Origin: Victivallales bacterium
GTDB lineage: Bacteria > Verrucomicrobiota > Lentisphaeria > Victivallales > SZUA-371
Length of the DNA stretch: 33,209 bases
Assembly (NCBI GenBank): GCA_016936495.1
Contig: JAFGXT010000240.1
Coordinates: 1-33,209 of the forward strand
Direction: 5' to 3'
The notes beneath the pieces are model-generated. The model was not told the DNA's origin. It saw nothing but the letters and a program-made list of their open reading frames with translations, and ran no database searches. Positions 23,147 through 31,111 of the stretch are shown in pieces. Each line of letters begins with the position of its first letter. The first letter of the stretch is position 1. The position numbers and the translations under genes are program-made.

Positions 23147-24763
23147 ATGAAAAAGAATCGATTGAGCCGACATTCATATCTGATACTGATTTTTTTATGG
23201 GGCGGTATATGCTTATGGCAATATTACGAGCACCGTGAAGTGGTGGAGTTTGCCCGCTCCGAACTCAGAAATAAAGCCAAAGATATTTCAGAAGCAGTAT
23301 CGGTAGTCATCCGCTCGCAACGCGCGGGTGGAAGCGAGCCGAACCAGGAACGTTTGAACCGCGCTCTTCAGGAACTTGTCAGCTCCACCGATCTCGAATC
23401 GGTAATGTTGCTTAATTCTTCCGGTCAGGTCAGAGCTATGCTGGGCACTCCGCTTAAAGTAAACATGGATAAACTCGCCGGAAAACATGAATACTGGGGC
23501 AATGATTTTGCAACCTTTACTAATCTGGTGGCTCTGGGTGATTCTTATCAAGATGACGCCGGCATTGACGCCGCGGCGTCTCCTCCTCCTCACGCGCCGC
23601 GCCGTAACCAGTTGCGCAATTTTCGCCGGATTCAACAACATATCCTCCGCGATGACGGACAGGAGAAGATCATCGCTTTGATGGATGGTAAAGCGCTGGA
23701 TGAAGAACGGTTGAATACATTTTTCTCAGCTTTCAAGCCGGGCGTAATCAATGAAAAAGAAAAACAACGTCTGAAACGCCTGTTAATTAATAAACCCCTG
23801 ACCATTCAAACCACCAGCGGCGTCATACAATTGCTGAATATGGCCGATCAGCGCAAAAACGAACGTCTTCACCAGATGAGCCGCAAAAAAATCAGCGAAC
23901 TGATAAAGCAGCGCGGCATCCATTCCTTTATCGTTACTTTGCCGATTGCCAGCGTAAAAGAAGCGTCCCGCAAAGATATAAACGTAAGAATAATTGTAAT
24001 CCTCATTGCCCTTACCGCATGCGGAGCCCTTGCCGCCGCGTTGCGTATAGCCGAAAAATCGTTCGCACTTCAACTTCGGCTCGTCCATGCTCAGGATGCC
24101 GCCGAATATTTAAAAGATCAGAATATGGCGGCGGCGGGTCTGGTTCATGAAACCAAAAACCCATTGAACATAATCCGCGGGCTTGCTCAAATGATCCAGC
24201 GCGGCACCTCCGATGAAGACACAGCCGGCACCGCGGTTCAGATAATTGAGGAAGTAGACCGGGTTACCGGACGCTTAAACCAATTCCTTGATTATTCCAA
24301 ACCCCGTCAACCCTCGTTATCTCCGGTAAAGCTCAAAGACATCGTCGAAGATGTGTTCCGGCTGCTGGAACACGACTCCAGCGAAAAAAACGCGAAAATG
24401 ATGTTTTCAGGTTCTGAACTAATCGCCATTGCCGACCGGGAAATGCTGCGTCAATTATTGTTCAATTTGATATTGAACGCTCTGGGCGTAGTCGACGGTG
24501 GCGGTGTCATACATGTGGTACTGGCGCAAAATCCAGATCATACGCTCGCTTTGGATGTGCGCGATACCGGCCCCGGAGTTCCTCCTGAGCTGCGTGAGGA
24601 AATATTCCGTCCCTACTACACCACCAGTGCTCAGGGTACCGGCCTGGGTCTGACGGTGGTAAAGCAGATAGTAATAGCCCATGACTGGAATATTGAAGTA
24701 ATTGATTCCGACGCTGGAGAGAACATATTCAGAGTTACAGGTATAAAGCAACAGGGGAACTGA
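23147..24763 (+). CDS. Membrane sensor histidine kinase (NtrB/AtoS-like)
   Basis: A 538-residue two-component sensor. TM1 (about 11-26) and TM2 (about 279-298) bracket a ~250-residue periplasmic sensor region without recognisable motif; it contains a Pro/His-rich patch (SPPPHAPRR). After TM2 a short helix leads to the HisKA domain with phospho-accepting His334 in AGLVHETKNPLN. The HATPase domain shows the N box QLLFNLILNAL (about 428), G1 DTGPGVPPE (about 471) and G2 GTGLGLTVVKQIV (about 495). The gene is followed 2 nt later by its sigma-54-dependent regulator, so the two surely work together. The signal cannot be told from sequence. Confidence 0.93.
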   Translation: MKKNRLSRHSYLILIFLWGGICLWQYYEHREVVEFARSELRNKAKDISEAVSVVIRSQRAGGSEPNQERLNRALQELVSSTDLESVMLLNSSGQVRAMLGTPLKVNMDKLAGKHEYWGNDFATFTNLVALGDSYQDDAGIDAAASPPPHAPRRNQLRNFRRIQQHILRDDGQEKIIALMDGKALDEERLNTFFSAFKPGVINEKEKQRLKRLLINKPLTIQTTSGVIQLLNMADQRKNERLHQMSRKKISELIKQRGIHSFIVTLPIASVKEASRKDINVRIIVILIALTACGALAAALRIAEKSFALQLRLVHAQDAAEYLKDQNMAAAGLVHETKNPLNIIRGLAQMIQRGTSDEDTAGTAVQIIEEVDRVTGRLNQFLDYSKPRQPSLSPVKLKDIVEDVFRLLEHDSSEKNAKMMFSGSELIAIADREMLRQLLFNLILNALGVVDGGGVIHVVLAQNPDHTLALDVRDTGPGVPPELREEIFRPYYTTSAQGTGLGLTVVKQIVIAHDWNIEVIDSDAGENIFRVTGIKQQGN

Positions 24764-24765
24764 TT

Positions 24766-26139
24766 ATGGCGCATTATGATATAAATAAAATCAATATTCT
24801 AGTGGTGGACGACGATCCGGGACAGCGCAGTCTGTTTGAATCCTTTCTGCGCGGCGAAGGCTTCAAAGTCCATACCGCCGAATCACCGCTGGCAGCATTT
24901 GAACTCATAGAGACGGCAAAGCCACGGATAATTCTGTCAGATGTAAGAATGCCAGGTATGAGCGGACTGGCATTTCAACAGGAGCTCAGGACACGGCAAC
25001 TTAATGTGCCGGTACTGCTGATAACCGCTTATGCCGATATACGTGAAGCAGTAAACGCAATTCGTGACGGCGCGGTGGATTATCTGGAAAAACCGGTGGA
25101 TCTTAATGAACTGCTTAGACTTATACGTACAACACTTGGGATGGATGCCAAAGTCGGTTCCAATTTGGAAATAGAAGTACCTGATCTGCCGCCGGGCATA
25201 GTCGCCGGAAGCGCCCGTATGCGAGAAGTGCTCCGGGAAATAGCACTGGTGGCGCCTTCGGATTCCAGAGTGCTCATTACCGGAGAAAGCGGCACCGGCA
25301 AAGAAGTGGCCGCCGATTTGATTCATCACTGGAGTCCCCGGAATACCCGGAAATTTATAAAAGTCAATTGCGCGGCAATCCCGGAAAACCTGTTGGAAAG
25401 TGAACTATTCGGACACGAAAAGGGCGCTTTCACCGGCGCGGAATCACGCCGGCACGGCAAATTCGAGGAAGCCGACGGCGGTACTCTGCTGCTGGACGAG
25501 ATCGGCGAGATGTCTCCGGCGCTCCAGGCAAAACTCCTGAGGGTTATTCAGGACGGAAGCTTTTTTCGCGTCGGCTCTAGCACGGAACAGAAAGCGGATG
25601 TGAGGATTCTGGCCTCCACCAATCGCGATCTGGAAAAGGAAGTGGCGGCGGGAACTTTTCGCGAAGACCTGTTTTATCGCCTGAATGTGTTTGATGTATA
25701 CCTGCCGCCGTTGCGGGAACGCCGGGCGGATATATTACCGCTGGCGTTGCGCTTTGCCGGAGAGTTGGGATATCAGAAGGTGCGTTTTTCGCCTGGGGCT
25801 TCAGAGATTATCGAAAACTCCACCTGGCAGGGTAACGTCAGGGAATTGCGCAACGCGATTGAACGCGCCGTGCTTTTGTCACGCGGAGAAATAATTCTGC
25901 CCGAACATCTTCCGCGCAGATTACAGGCATCGGCAAACGCTTCCGGCAAGCCTGCTGTTGCAGGCAGCGAAATTGTCCCAAACAAAATGGAGGATATTGA
26001 ACGGGACGCGATTCTTAAAGCTTTGCGTGACAGTGACTGGAACCGTTCTGAAGCCGCCCGTGTCCTGGGCGTAAGCCGCAGGAAGCTCACCTATAAGCTT
26101 CAGGAATACAAAGAACAGGGCTATGCCGTCGATGAGTAA
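24766..26139 (+). CDS. Sigma-54-dependent response regulator (NtrC family)
   Basis: A 457-residue regulator with three domains. The receiver (about 8-125) has acidic DDD near residue 16, phospho-acceptor D59 in LSDVRMPG and the K of YLEKPVD (about 108). The AAA+ domain (about 145-375) has Walker A GESGTGKE (about 172), the sigma-54 contact loop GAFTGA (about 222), Walker B GGTLLLDEIGE (about 240) and the arginine region NVRELRNAIERA (about 357). The Fis-type helix-turn-helix is at the C-terminus (NRSEAARVLGVSRRKLTYKL, about 428-447). All features needed for sigma-54 activation are intact. No clear -24/-12 promoter was found in nearby intergenic regions, so the targets are probably elsewhere. 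Confidence 0.95.
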   Translation: MAHYDINKINILVVDDDPGQRSLFESFLRGEGFKVHTAESPLAAFELIETAKPRIILSDVRMPGMSGLAFQQELRTRQLNVPVLLITAYADIREAVNAIRDGAVDYLEKPVDLNELLRLIRTTLGMDAKVGSNLEIEVPDLPPGIVAGSARMREVLREIALVAPSDSRVLITGESGTGKEVAADLIHHWSPRNTRKFIKVNCAAIPENLLESELFGHEKGAFTGAESRRHGKFEEADGGTLLLDEIGEMSPALQAKLLRVIQDGSFFRVGSSTEQKADVRILASTNRDLEKEVAAGTFREDLFYRLNVFDVYLPPLRERRADILPLALRFAGELGYQKVRFSPGASEIIENSTWQGNVRELRNAIERAVLLSRGEIILPEHLPRRLQASANASGKPAVAGSEIVPNKMEDIERDAILKALRDSDWNRSEAARVLGVSRRKLTYKLQEYKEQGYAVDE

Positions 26140-26154
26140 AATGATCAAGCCGCT

Positions 26155-26871
26155 TTAGAAGTCCCAGTAGCCGGTTTCCCATTCGCGGTTGCTTTTGAAT
26201 ACATTGCCAGCCACGGACAGGTTTAACACCGGTTCGTATTTGTTCTCCTTGACGTGCCATATGCAGCGTATGATTGGAAAATAACTTAACTGATATTTTA
26301 CTCCGGAATAAGTGAGCTGACCGCTTTTCATCTCATTTACTTTCACTTCGCCCCAGGTTTCGGGGATGCTGTCCAGACTGGCTCCCTCGTATTTAAAAGT
26401 ACATGGTGCTGCGGTGAACTCATAGAAGTAACTGATCTTAGTTACATCGCTATTGGGCATAAGCGCATTGACTCCAGTTTGAATGTTTAACAAACTCCGG
26501 CTTCCCGGACGGTCAAAGGCTTCAGAATACTTATATTCGGCTCCTTCTTTTCCCCACGGAATAACCCAATCCTCCGGCTCGCTGGTGGCGGGATTGCGGT
26601 CTTTACGGCAATGGTAAATACCTTTACTGCCGGAATAATCAGGGAACAAAGTGGATATCCAGGGAGGATACTGGTCCCGGTAATCTATCTGATAACTATG
26701 GATGGCAACGCTGAACTGTTTGAGGTTATTGACGCATGCAGTATCTTTTGCTTTTTCCAGAGCCTGATTGATTGCAGGCATAATCATTCCTGCAAGAATT
26801 GATATGATAGCTATCACAACCAGGAGTTCTATAAGTGTGAAGCTGTGACACTTATGACTTTTTACACACAT
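26155..26871 (-). CDS. Type IV pilin-like prepilin-type protein (pseudopilin, DUF1559-like)
   Basis: About 238 residues. The N-terminus has a short basic leader and the prepilin cleavage/methylation motif SFTLIELLVVIAIISILAG, then the amphipathic helix with PAINQALEKAKDTACVNNLKQ. This style (FTLIELLVVIAI, C-x-NNLKQ) is that of the many prepilin-like proteins of Lentisphaerae and Planctomycetes. The residue before the cleavage point is Ser, not the usual Gly. The globular C-terminal part (about 60-238) contains conserved-looking Cys and Trp residues and ends SVAGNVFKSNREWETGYWDF. Start 26871 is chosen because AAGGGGA lies 5-6 nt upstream; the track start at 26889 lacks an SD. It directly follows the GT2 gene and may be cotranscribed. 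Function is unknown. Confidence 0.82.
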   Translation of the reverse strand: MCVKSHKCHSFTLIELLVVIAIISILAGMIMPAINQALEKAKDTACVNNLKQFSVAIHSYQIDYRDQYPPWISTLFPDYSGSKGIYHCRKDRNPATSEPEDWVIPWGKEGAEYKYSEAFDRPGSRSLLNIQTGVNALMPNSDVTKISYFYEFTAAPCTFKYEGASLDSIPETWGEVKVNEMKSGQLTYSGVKYQLSYFPIIRCIWHVKENKYEPVLNLSVAGNVFKSNREWETGYWDF

Positions 26872-26890
26872 AAAGATTCCCCTTTGCATT

Positions 26891-28486
26891 TTAATTTTCC
26901 GAATCCGGTACGGTTTCCGGACATTGAGGTTTACTCAGTTCATTATTGTCCGCGATGCCCGTTTCGTCAAGTCCGTGAATTGTTTTTTCCCAGTAAAAAG
27001 GTTTGGTGAAGAATTGCAGAAAACCTTTCCACGCGCCTACTGAGATCATCACCCAGTAGAAAGGCATGAGCAACACATAAGGCAGCAAATCATAACGTTT
27101 ACGTCTGGCACACGCAAGCGCATGAATACCCAACAGCATAAAATTCACAACCAGCAAAGTCATGCTGACGCAAAAAAAAGCAATAGACAGCCTCGACCAG
27201 AAGACGCTTTCCCCCGCGCCATAATAGAACAAAGGCCATGCCTTGAAATAAAAACTTCCCAGCTCGAAACCAGTATATGACAAGTGTTCATGCGGCCCCC
27301 TCACCATTTCCGCCAGATGCAAACCGTAGTGAACACCGTGAGCCAGCAGCAGTATATACGCCGCCGCCACTATCCAGTAAAACACATTTATCAGCATCAT
27401 AAAGGAACTTGCTCCGACGCTCAGGTAAAAGCCGAACATACCCCATAAGCCCAGTCCCTTCAGCGTCCGCAAGGGGTGCCGCATATGGGTAAAATGTGTC
27501 TGAATGAATCCCTTGACCCAACGCGAACGCTGTCGTATCCAGTTCCACCATTCGGAATTGGCTTCCTCCCAGGTGGTGGAATCCACCACAGTGGTTTTGT
27601 AGCCATATTTATAGATACGTATACCCAGGTCGCAGTCTTCGGTTACGTTAAAGGGATCCCAACCGCCGGTCTGCCGGAGAACTCCGGTACGGAAGTGGTT
27701 GGAAGTGCCGCCCAGCGGCAGGGGCAGTTTAAAGGCGGACATACCGGGGAGCATCAGATCAAAAGTGGTGCTGTATTCGATGGTAAACAGCCGGGTCAGC
27801 AGATTTTGATTGGAATTATAATAATTAAGTTTTGCCTGAACACATGCCAGGTGCTCGTCTGAGCCGGAGAATACCGTCACCGCCTTTTTCAACTGGTCGG
27901 GGTCGGGACGGTCTTCGGCATCATAAATGACGCAGAACTCGCCGCGAGCCTGTTTCAACCCGAAATTGCAGGCGCGGGGTTTGGTTTTGGGCTGAAAATC
28001 CGGTATGATTATGAGTTCATAATGTGCGGGCAGGTTACAGTTTAAAACCGCCTGGCGAGTGGCGTCGTCATCCGCCTCCAGCAACAGTTTTATATCGAGC
28101 TTGTCAGACGGATAATCCAGCTGTTCCATATTCTTTATTATCTTTCCGGCAATATTCGCTTCCTTGTACAGAGGCAAAAGAATGGTATATATGGGCAGGT
28201 CTTCGTCTTTTATAGCGCCAATTTCGGCACTATCCGGACGCTTTTCGCCCACGCCGGACAAAGACGCCGTCGCCGCGCCAACCTTAAAAAACGCCGAACT
28301 CAAATACCAGAATGACAAGAATACCGTTACGGCAAACAAAAAGTAATCCCAACGGTAGAACAGCAACAAAGTAATAAACACGGCTCCACAAAGATGCAAC
28401 AGTATCTGCCTTAACGTCATCGGGACATTTGAACAGTCCTTGGCGTTGTTGTTGACAAATTCCTGTGTTACCGGATCGAGTTTCAA
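26891..28486 (-). CDS. Membrane glycosyltransferase family 2 (processive, cellulose/hyaluronan synthase-like)
   Basis: A 531-residue polytopic GT2 enzyme. Two N-terminal helices (about 25-65) precede the catalytic GT-A domain (about 95-320): YTILLPLYKEANIAG (nucleotide binding), LLEADDDAT (about 130), the DxD-like VIYDAEDRPDPDQL (about 185), TEDCDLGIRIYKYGY (about 282, catalytic Asp) and the acceptor-binding QRSRWVKG (about 313, the QxxRW motif). Further helices follow to the C-terminus. The full set D, D, D, QxxRW points to a processive polysaccharide synthase or a closely related transferase. It is followed at once by the pseudopilin gene (stop and start region within 20 nt). Product sugar is unknown. 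Confidence 0.9.
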   Translation of the reverse strand: MKLDPVTQEFVNNNAKDCSNVPMTLRQILLHLCGAVFITLLLFYRWDYFLFAVTVFLSFWYLSSAFFKVGAATASLSGVGEKRPDSAEIGAIKDEDLPIYTILLPLYKEANIAGKIIKNMEQLDYPSDKLDIKLLLEADDDATRQAVLNCNLPAHYELIIIPDFQPKTKPRACNFGLKQARGEFCVIYDAEDRPDPDQLKKAVTVFSGSDEHLACVQAKLNYYNSNQNLLTRLFTIEYSTTFDLMLPGMSAFKLPLPLGGTSNHFRTGVLRQTGGWDPFNVTEDCDLGIRIYKYGYKTTVVDSTTWEEANSEWWNWIRQRSRWVKGFIQTHFTHMRHPLRTLKGLGLWGMFGFYLSVGASSFMMLINVFYWIVAAAYILLLAHGVHYGLHLAEMVRGPHEHLSYTGFELGSFYFKAWPLFYYGAGESVFWSRLSIAFFCVSMTLLVVNFMLLGIHALACARRKRYDLLPYVLLMPFYWVMISVGAWKGFLQFFTKPFYWEKTIHGLDETGIADNNELSKPQCPETVPDSEN

Positions 28487-28548
28487 ATCAGAACCCTCTA
28501 TTTTGCTTACAACTTAATGCTGTTAATGTAACCGTTTAAGGCGCTAAA

Positions 28549-29220
28549 TCAACTGGTGGGGCGGATTTGCGATTGTTTTTCAATCATCCGACACAGCGGA
28601 CAGCCCTCCAGACACTGATTTTTCCGGCAGTGTTCTTTAGCGGCTTTGACGATCAGAGCGTGATATTCGTTAAATAATTGGTGATCAGCGGGCAAATTAT
28701 CCATGAATATACTTTGCAGGTGGTGGTAATCCATTTTTTCTTCAAGCTGGAAGTGGCGTGAGAATATTCTACGGGTATAAGCGTCTATTACAAAAAAGGG
28801 TTGCTGGAAACAATAGAGCATGATGGAATCGGCGGTTTCAGGGCCCACACCATGGACGCAAAGCAAATCGCGTCTGAATTCCGCCGGAGTTCTGCCCTGC
28901 CAAAGCGGTTTATCATCAATTACATTGCCGAGCCACCAGCGGGTAACTTTCAGGAGACGATCGGCTTTTATGCGGAAGAAGCCGGAGGGCATGAGCGCGT
29001 CTTCGAGCTCCGCGCGGGAGAGACGCAAAACGGCGTCCGGTTTAAGCGCGTTGGCGGTTTTCAGCCGTGCAATGGCTTTTTCCACATTTGTCCAGCTGGT
29101 GTTCTGGGTCAATACCGCGCCGACGCATATTTCCCAGGGGGTATCCCCCGGCCACCAGTGCTGATGCCCGTAGACGCGCAACAACTCTTCGTATATTTTC
29201 AGTAGAAATTTGCCTTTCAA
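28549..29220 (-). CDS. Endonuclease III-like DNA repair protein (HhH-GPD, Fe-S)
   Basis: A ~223-residue base-excision DNA glycosylase of the endonuclease III superfamily. The N-terminal part has WEICVGAVLTQNTSWTNVEKAI (about 30-50), then the helix-hairpin-helix LCVHGVGPETADSIMLY (about 118-134) and the catalytic Asp in FFVIDAYTRRIF (about 140). The Lys typical of bifunctional Nth (in L-P-G-V-G-x-K-T-A) is replaced by Glu (GVGPETAD). The C-terminal Fe-S cluster binds CRKNQCLEGCPLC. The track start (TTG at 29262) overlaps the upstream HAD gene by 46 nt; the TTG at 29220, forming a TTGA overlap with the HAD stop, fits translational coupling. It resembles the endonuclease III domain proteins related to MIG/Thermotoga enzymes; substrate lesion is not known. 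Confidence 0.85.
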   Translation of the reverse strand: MKGKFLLKIYEELLRVYGHQHWWPGDTPWEICVGAVLTQNTSWTNVEKAIARLKTANALKPDAVLRLSRAELEDALMPSGFFRIKADRLLKVTRWWLGNVIDDKPLWQGRTPAEFRRDLLCVHGVGPETADSIMLYCFQQPFFVIDAYTRRIFSRHFQLEEKMDYHHLQSIFMDNLPADHQLFNEYHALIVKAAKEHCRKNQCLEGCPLCRMIEKQSQIRPTS

Positions 29221-29789
29221 GAGAGTACGATCCTTTCGAGTTCCTGATAGGTTCCGGCACAAAAATGGGCGTGTTCTTCAAAAGATTCATGTCCATCGTT
29301 ACGGAAGAAACAGGTGAATATGCCCGCCGCTTTGCCGCAATCTATATCATGAATGTAATCGCCTACTATGATGCATTCCTCCGGCTTAAATCCCCATTTT
29401 TCAATGATATGAAGTACCGGTTCGGGCGCGGGTTTTATGTATTCAAAATCGCGGCTCAGGTACATATCAACTTTTAAACCGAACTTTTTCAGAAACATCT
29501 CCACACTACGCGATGAATTACGGGTGAGAATAGCGATGCGTATGCCTTGTTCCTCAAATTTTTCAAACGCTTCCACCACGCCCGGATGTAAACGATTCTG
29601 CTCCGCCAGTGAGCACTCATATTCTTCAACTATTTCCCAGCCGCGACGCCGTTCAGCTTCCGGCCAGGAGTTAAGTATCTTCGCTATGTCCCCGGAGGGT
29701 ATGCCCAGGTCATCGCGCATTTTTTGAAAATCTATTATCGGCACGGTCAAAGTACCGTCCATATCGAAAATAACTCCCTTGAATGCCAT
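29217..29789 (-). CDS. HAD-superfamily phosphatase
   Basis: A 190-residue haloacid dehalogenase-type hydrolase. Motif I is VIFDMDGTLT (nucleophile Asp9 and acid Asp11), motif II is the Thr of IAILTRNSS (about 88), motif III is the Lys in YIKPAPEPVLHII (about 118), and motif IV is IVGDYIHDIDCGKAAG (about 139). A small helical cap (about 18-75) is inserted after motif I, as in the PGP/beta-PGM class. Its stop overlaps the downstream endonuclease gene by a TTGA. Substrate cannot be told; a sugar phosphate or nucleotide phosphatase role is only a guess. Confidence 0.9.
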   Translation of the reverse strand: MAFKGVIFDMDGTLTVPIIDFQKMRDDLGIPSGDIAKILNSWPEAERRRGWEIVEEYECSLAEQNRLHPGVVEAFEKFEEQGIRIAILTRNSSRSVEMFLKKFGLKVDMYLSRDFEYIKPAPEPVLHIIEKWGFKPEECIIVGDYIHDIDCGKAAGIFTCFFRNDGHESFEEHAHFCAGTYQELERIVLS

Positions 29790-29803
29790 ATATCCTCCTT
29801 GAA

Positions 29804-30052
29804 TTATGTATATATTACAGTAACGGCGTCGCCGCCGGGGATGTTCAAATCCTCGCCGAAATGATATTCCGAGACATAGGTATTGCGCTTGACAAAGTCT
29901 CTGATCGCCCGTTTCAACGCCCCTGTTCCATGACCGTGTATTACCATGATGCTCTGGTGATGCGGACTGTACAGCACCCGTTCTATCGCCGCGATGGCTT
30001 CATCGACCCGATAACCGTGAAGATCAAGCTGTATATCATAATTATAGCGCAC
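29804..30052 (-). CDS. Small stand-alone Smr-domain protein
   Basis: An 82-residue protein made of one Smr (small MutS-related) domain: IQLDLHGYRVDEAIAAIE (N-terminal DLHG motif, about 8-25), MVIHGHGTGALKRAIRDFV (HGxGTG, about 37-55) and GGDAVTVIYT at the C-terminus, where MutS2 tails read GG-x-G-x-T-V. In MutS2 and relatives the Smr domain has endonuclease or ribosome-associated activity, but single-domain forms are poorly understood. There is no MutS2 ATPase here. It begins just after the AraC gene region and precedes the HAD gene by 14 nt, so a small Smr-HAD-endonuclease operon is likely. Confidence 0.85.
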   Translation of the reverse strand: MRYNYDIQLDLHGYRVDEAIAAIERVLYSPHHQSIMVIHGHGTGALKRAIRDFVKRNTYVSEYHFGEDLNIPGGDAVTVIYT

Positions 30053-30148
30053 CTGTCGCTCCGTCAGTGTAAGTTTTTACGTCTATACATATATTAACGT
30101 CGCTCCCGTTTATTTACAAGCTCACCGGGCAAGGAAATCCCAAACGCT

Positions 30149-31027
30149 TCAACCGCAGTTTTTGCGGTACGTGCGAGGTGGAACGCCGTATTTGCGCCGG
30201 AACATCTTAGAAAAATAGTTACTGTCTTCAAAGCCCACCGCACTGGCTATTTCTGTTATTGACGCGTCACTTTCCGCCAGTTTTACCGCCGCTTTTTCCA
30301 GCCGGAGCGCTATCAAATATTCTATCGGACTGCGACCCAGCCCCTCACGGAACAATCGAACTATCGTACTTACCGATTTACCGCAGACCGGACATAGATC
30401 CTCCAATTTGATACAATGCGGGTAATGCTGTTCAAAATAACGTATGATCCGGCTGATGCCGGCAAGCTCTTCGGACGAGGAGTTATCCTTGTCCGAAAAC
30501 GCCCTGCACAACATCCCGATCAAACGCATAAACGCCACTTTGCGAAAGTATTCATGCCCCGGCGCCTTGCGCTTCTGCTCCAGTTGTATCTCCATGATGA
30601 TCTCTTCGGCCAGCTTCAACTGAGCGTCGTTCAACGACAAAGGGCTCTGACTGCGATAACGTCTGGACAGACGTGGACCAGCCTCAAACAAACTGTAATA
30701 TCCGGCGGTGTCAGGCAAATCGTCAAACTGCAATTTCAACTTATCCGGCAGGAACAGGATATTGACGATGTCCAGATTTTTCACATCCTCGTAAGTATGA
30801 GCCTGCCCCGGTCTAACTAGAAATATATCACCGCGCCGGATCGCGTACTTACCATCGCGAAGCACGTGCAACCCAAGGCCGTTACGCACGAGTACCAACT
30901 CGTAAAAATCATGACTGTGGATCACGTCGAAAGGCTGCCGGTAATCCATCACCAGTAAGCCGGATTCGCAAAGACGTCCGACAGGCAAAGTCAGCACCGG
31001 TTCGAACCTTTGATTGCCTGTACTCAT
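30149..31027 (-). CDS. AraC-family transcriptional regulator (cupin sensor)
   Basis: A 292-residue regulator. The N-terminal cupin-like sensor (about 20-110) contains HSHDFYELVLVRNG and IRRGDIFLVRPGQAHTYE, typical for sugar-sensing AraC proteins. The C-terminal double helix-turn-helix (about 190-292) has LEDLCPVCGKSVSTIVRLFREGLGRSP and the classical second motif ITEIASAVGFEDSNYFSKMFRRKYGVPPRTYR. It is divergent, with 84 nt between starts, from a GH78-like glycosidase, and that gap holds repeated TAATCA sites. Likely job: sugar-dependent control of the glycosidase and perhaps the MFS gene. The inducer (rhamnose or a rhamnosidic oligosaccharide) is inference from the neighbour. Confidence 0.93.
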   Translation of the reverse strand: MSTGNQRFEPVLTLPVGRLCESGLLVMDYRQPFDVIHSHDFYELVLVRNGLGLHVLRDGKYAIRRGDIFLVRPGQAHTYEDVKNLDIVNILFLPDKLKLQFDDLPDTAGYYSLFEAGPRLSRRYRSQSPLSLNDAQLKLAEEIIMEIQLEQKRKAPGHEYFRKVAFMRLIGMLCRAFSDKDNSSSEELAGISRIIRYFEQHYPHCIKLEDLCPVCGKSVSTIVRLFREGLGRSPIEYLIALRLEKAAVKLAESDASITEIASAVGFEDSNYFSKMFRRKYGVPPRTYRKNCG

Positions 31028-31040
31028 ATAAAAACTCCAC

Positions 31041-31094
31041 TTTTGATTAAAAAATACTCTTTAATAATCATATAATCAAGGTTTTTAATCAAAA
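31041..31094. promoter_or_regulatory. Inverted and repeated TAATCA sites between araC-like and GH78-like genes
   Basis: TTTTGATTAAAAA (31041-31053) and its exact reverse complement TTTTTAATCAAAA (31082-31094) form a 13-bp dyad. TAATCA occurs at 31065, 31073 and 31086, with its inverse TGATTA at 31044, and TATAAT lies at 31071-31076. This looks like an AraC operator region over a regulated promoter. Confidence 0.55.
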
Positions 31095-31111
31095 AACAGG
31101 ACATAATAACT

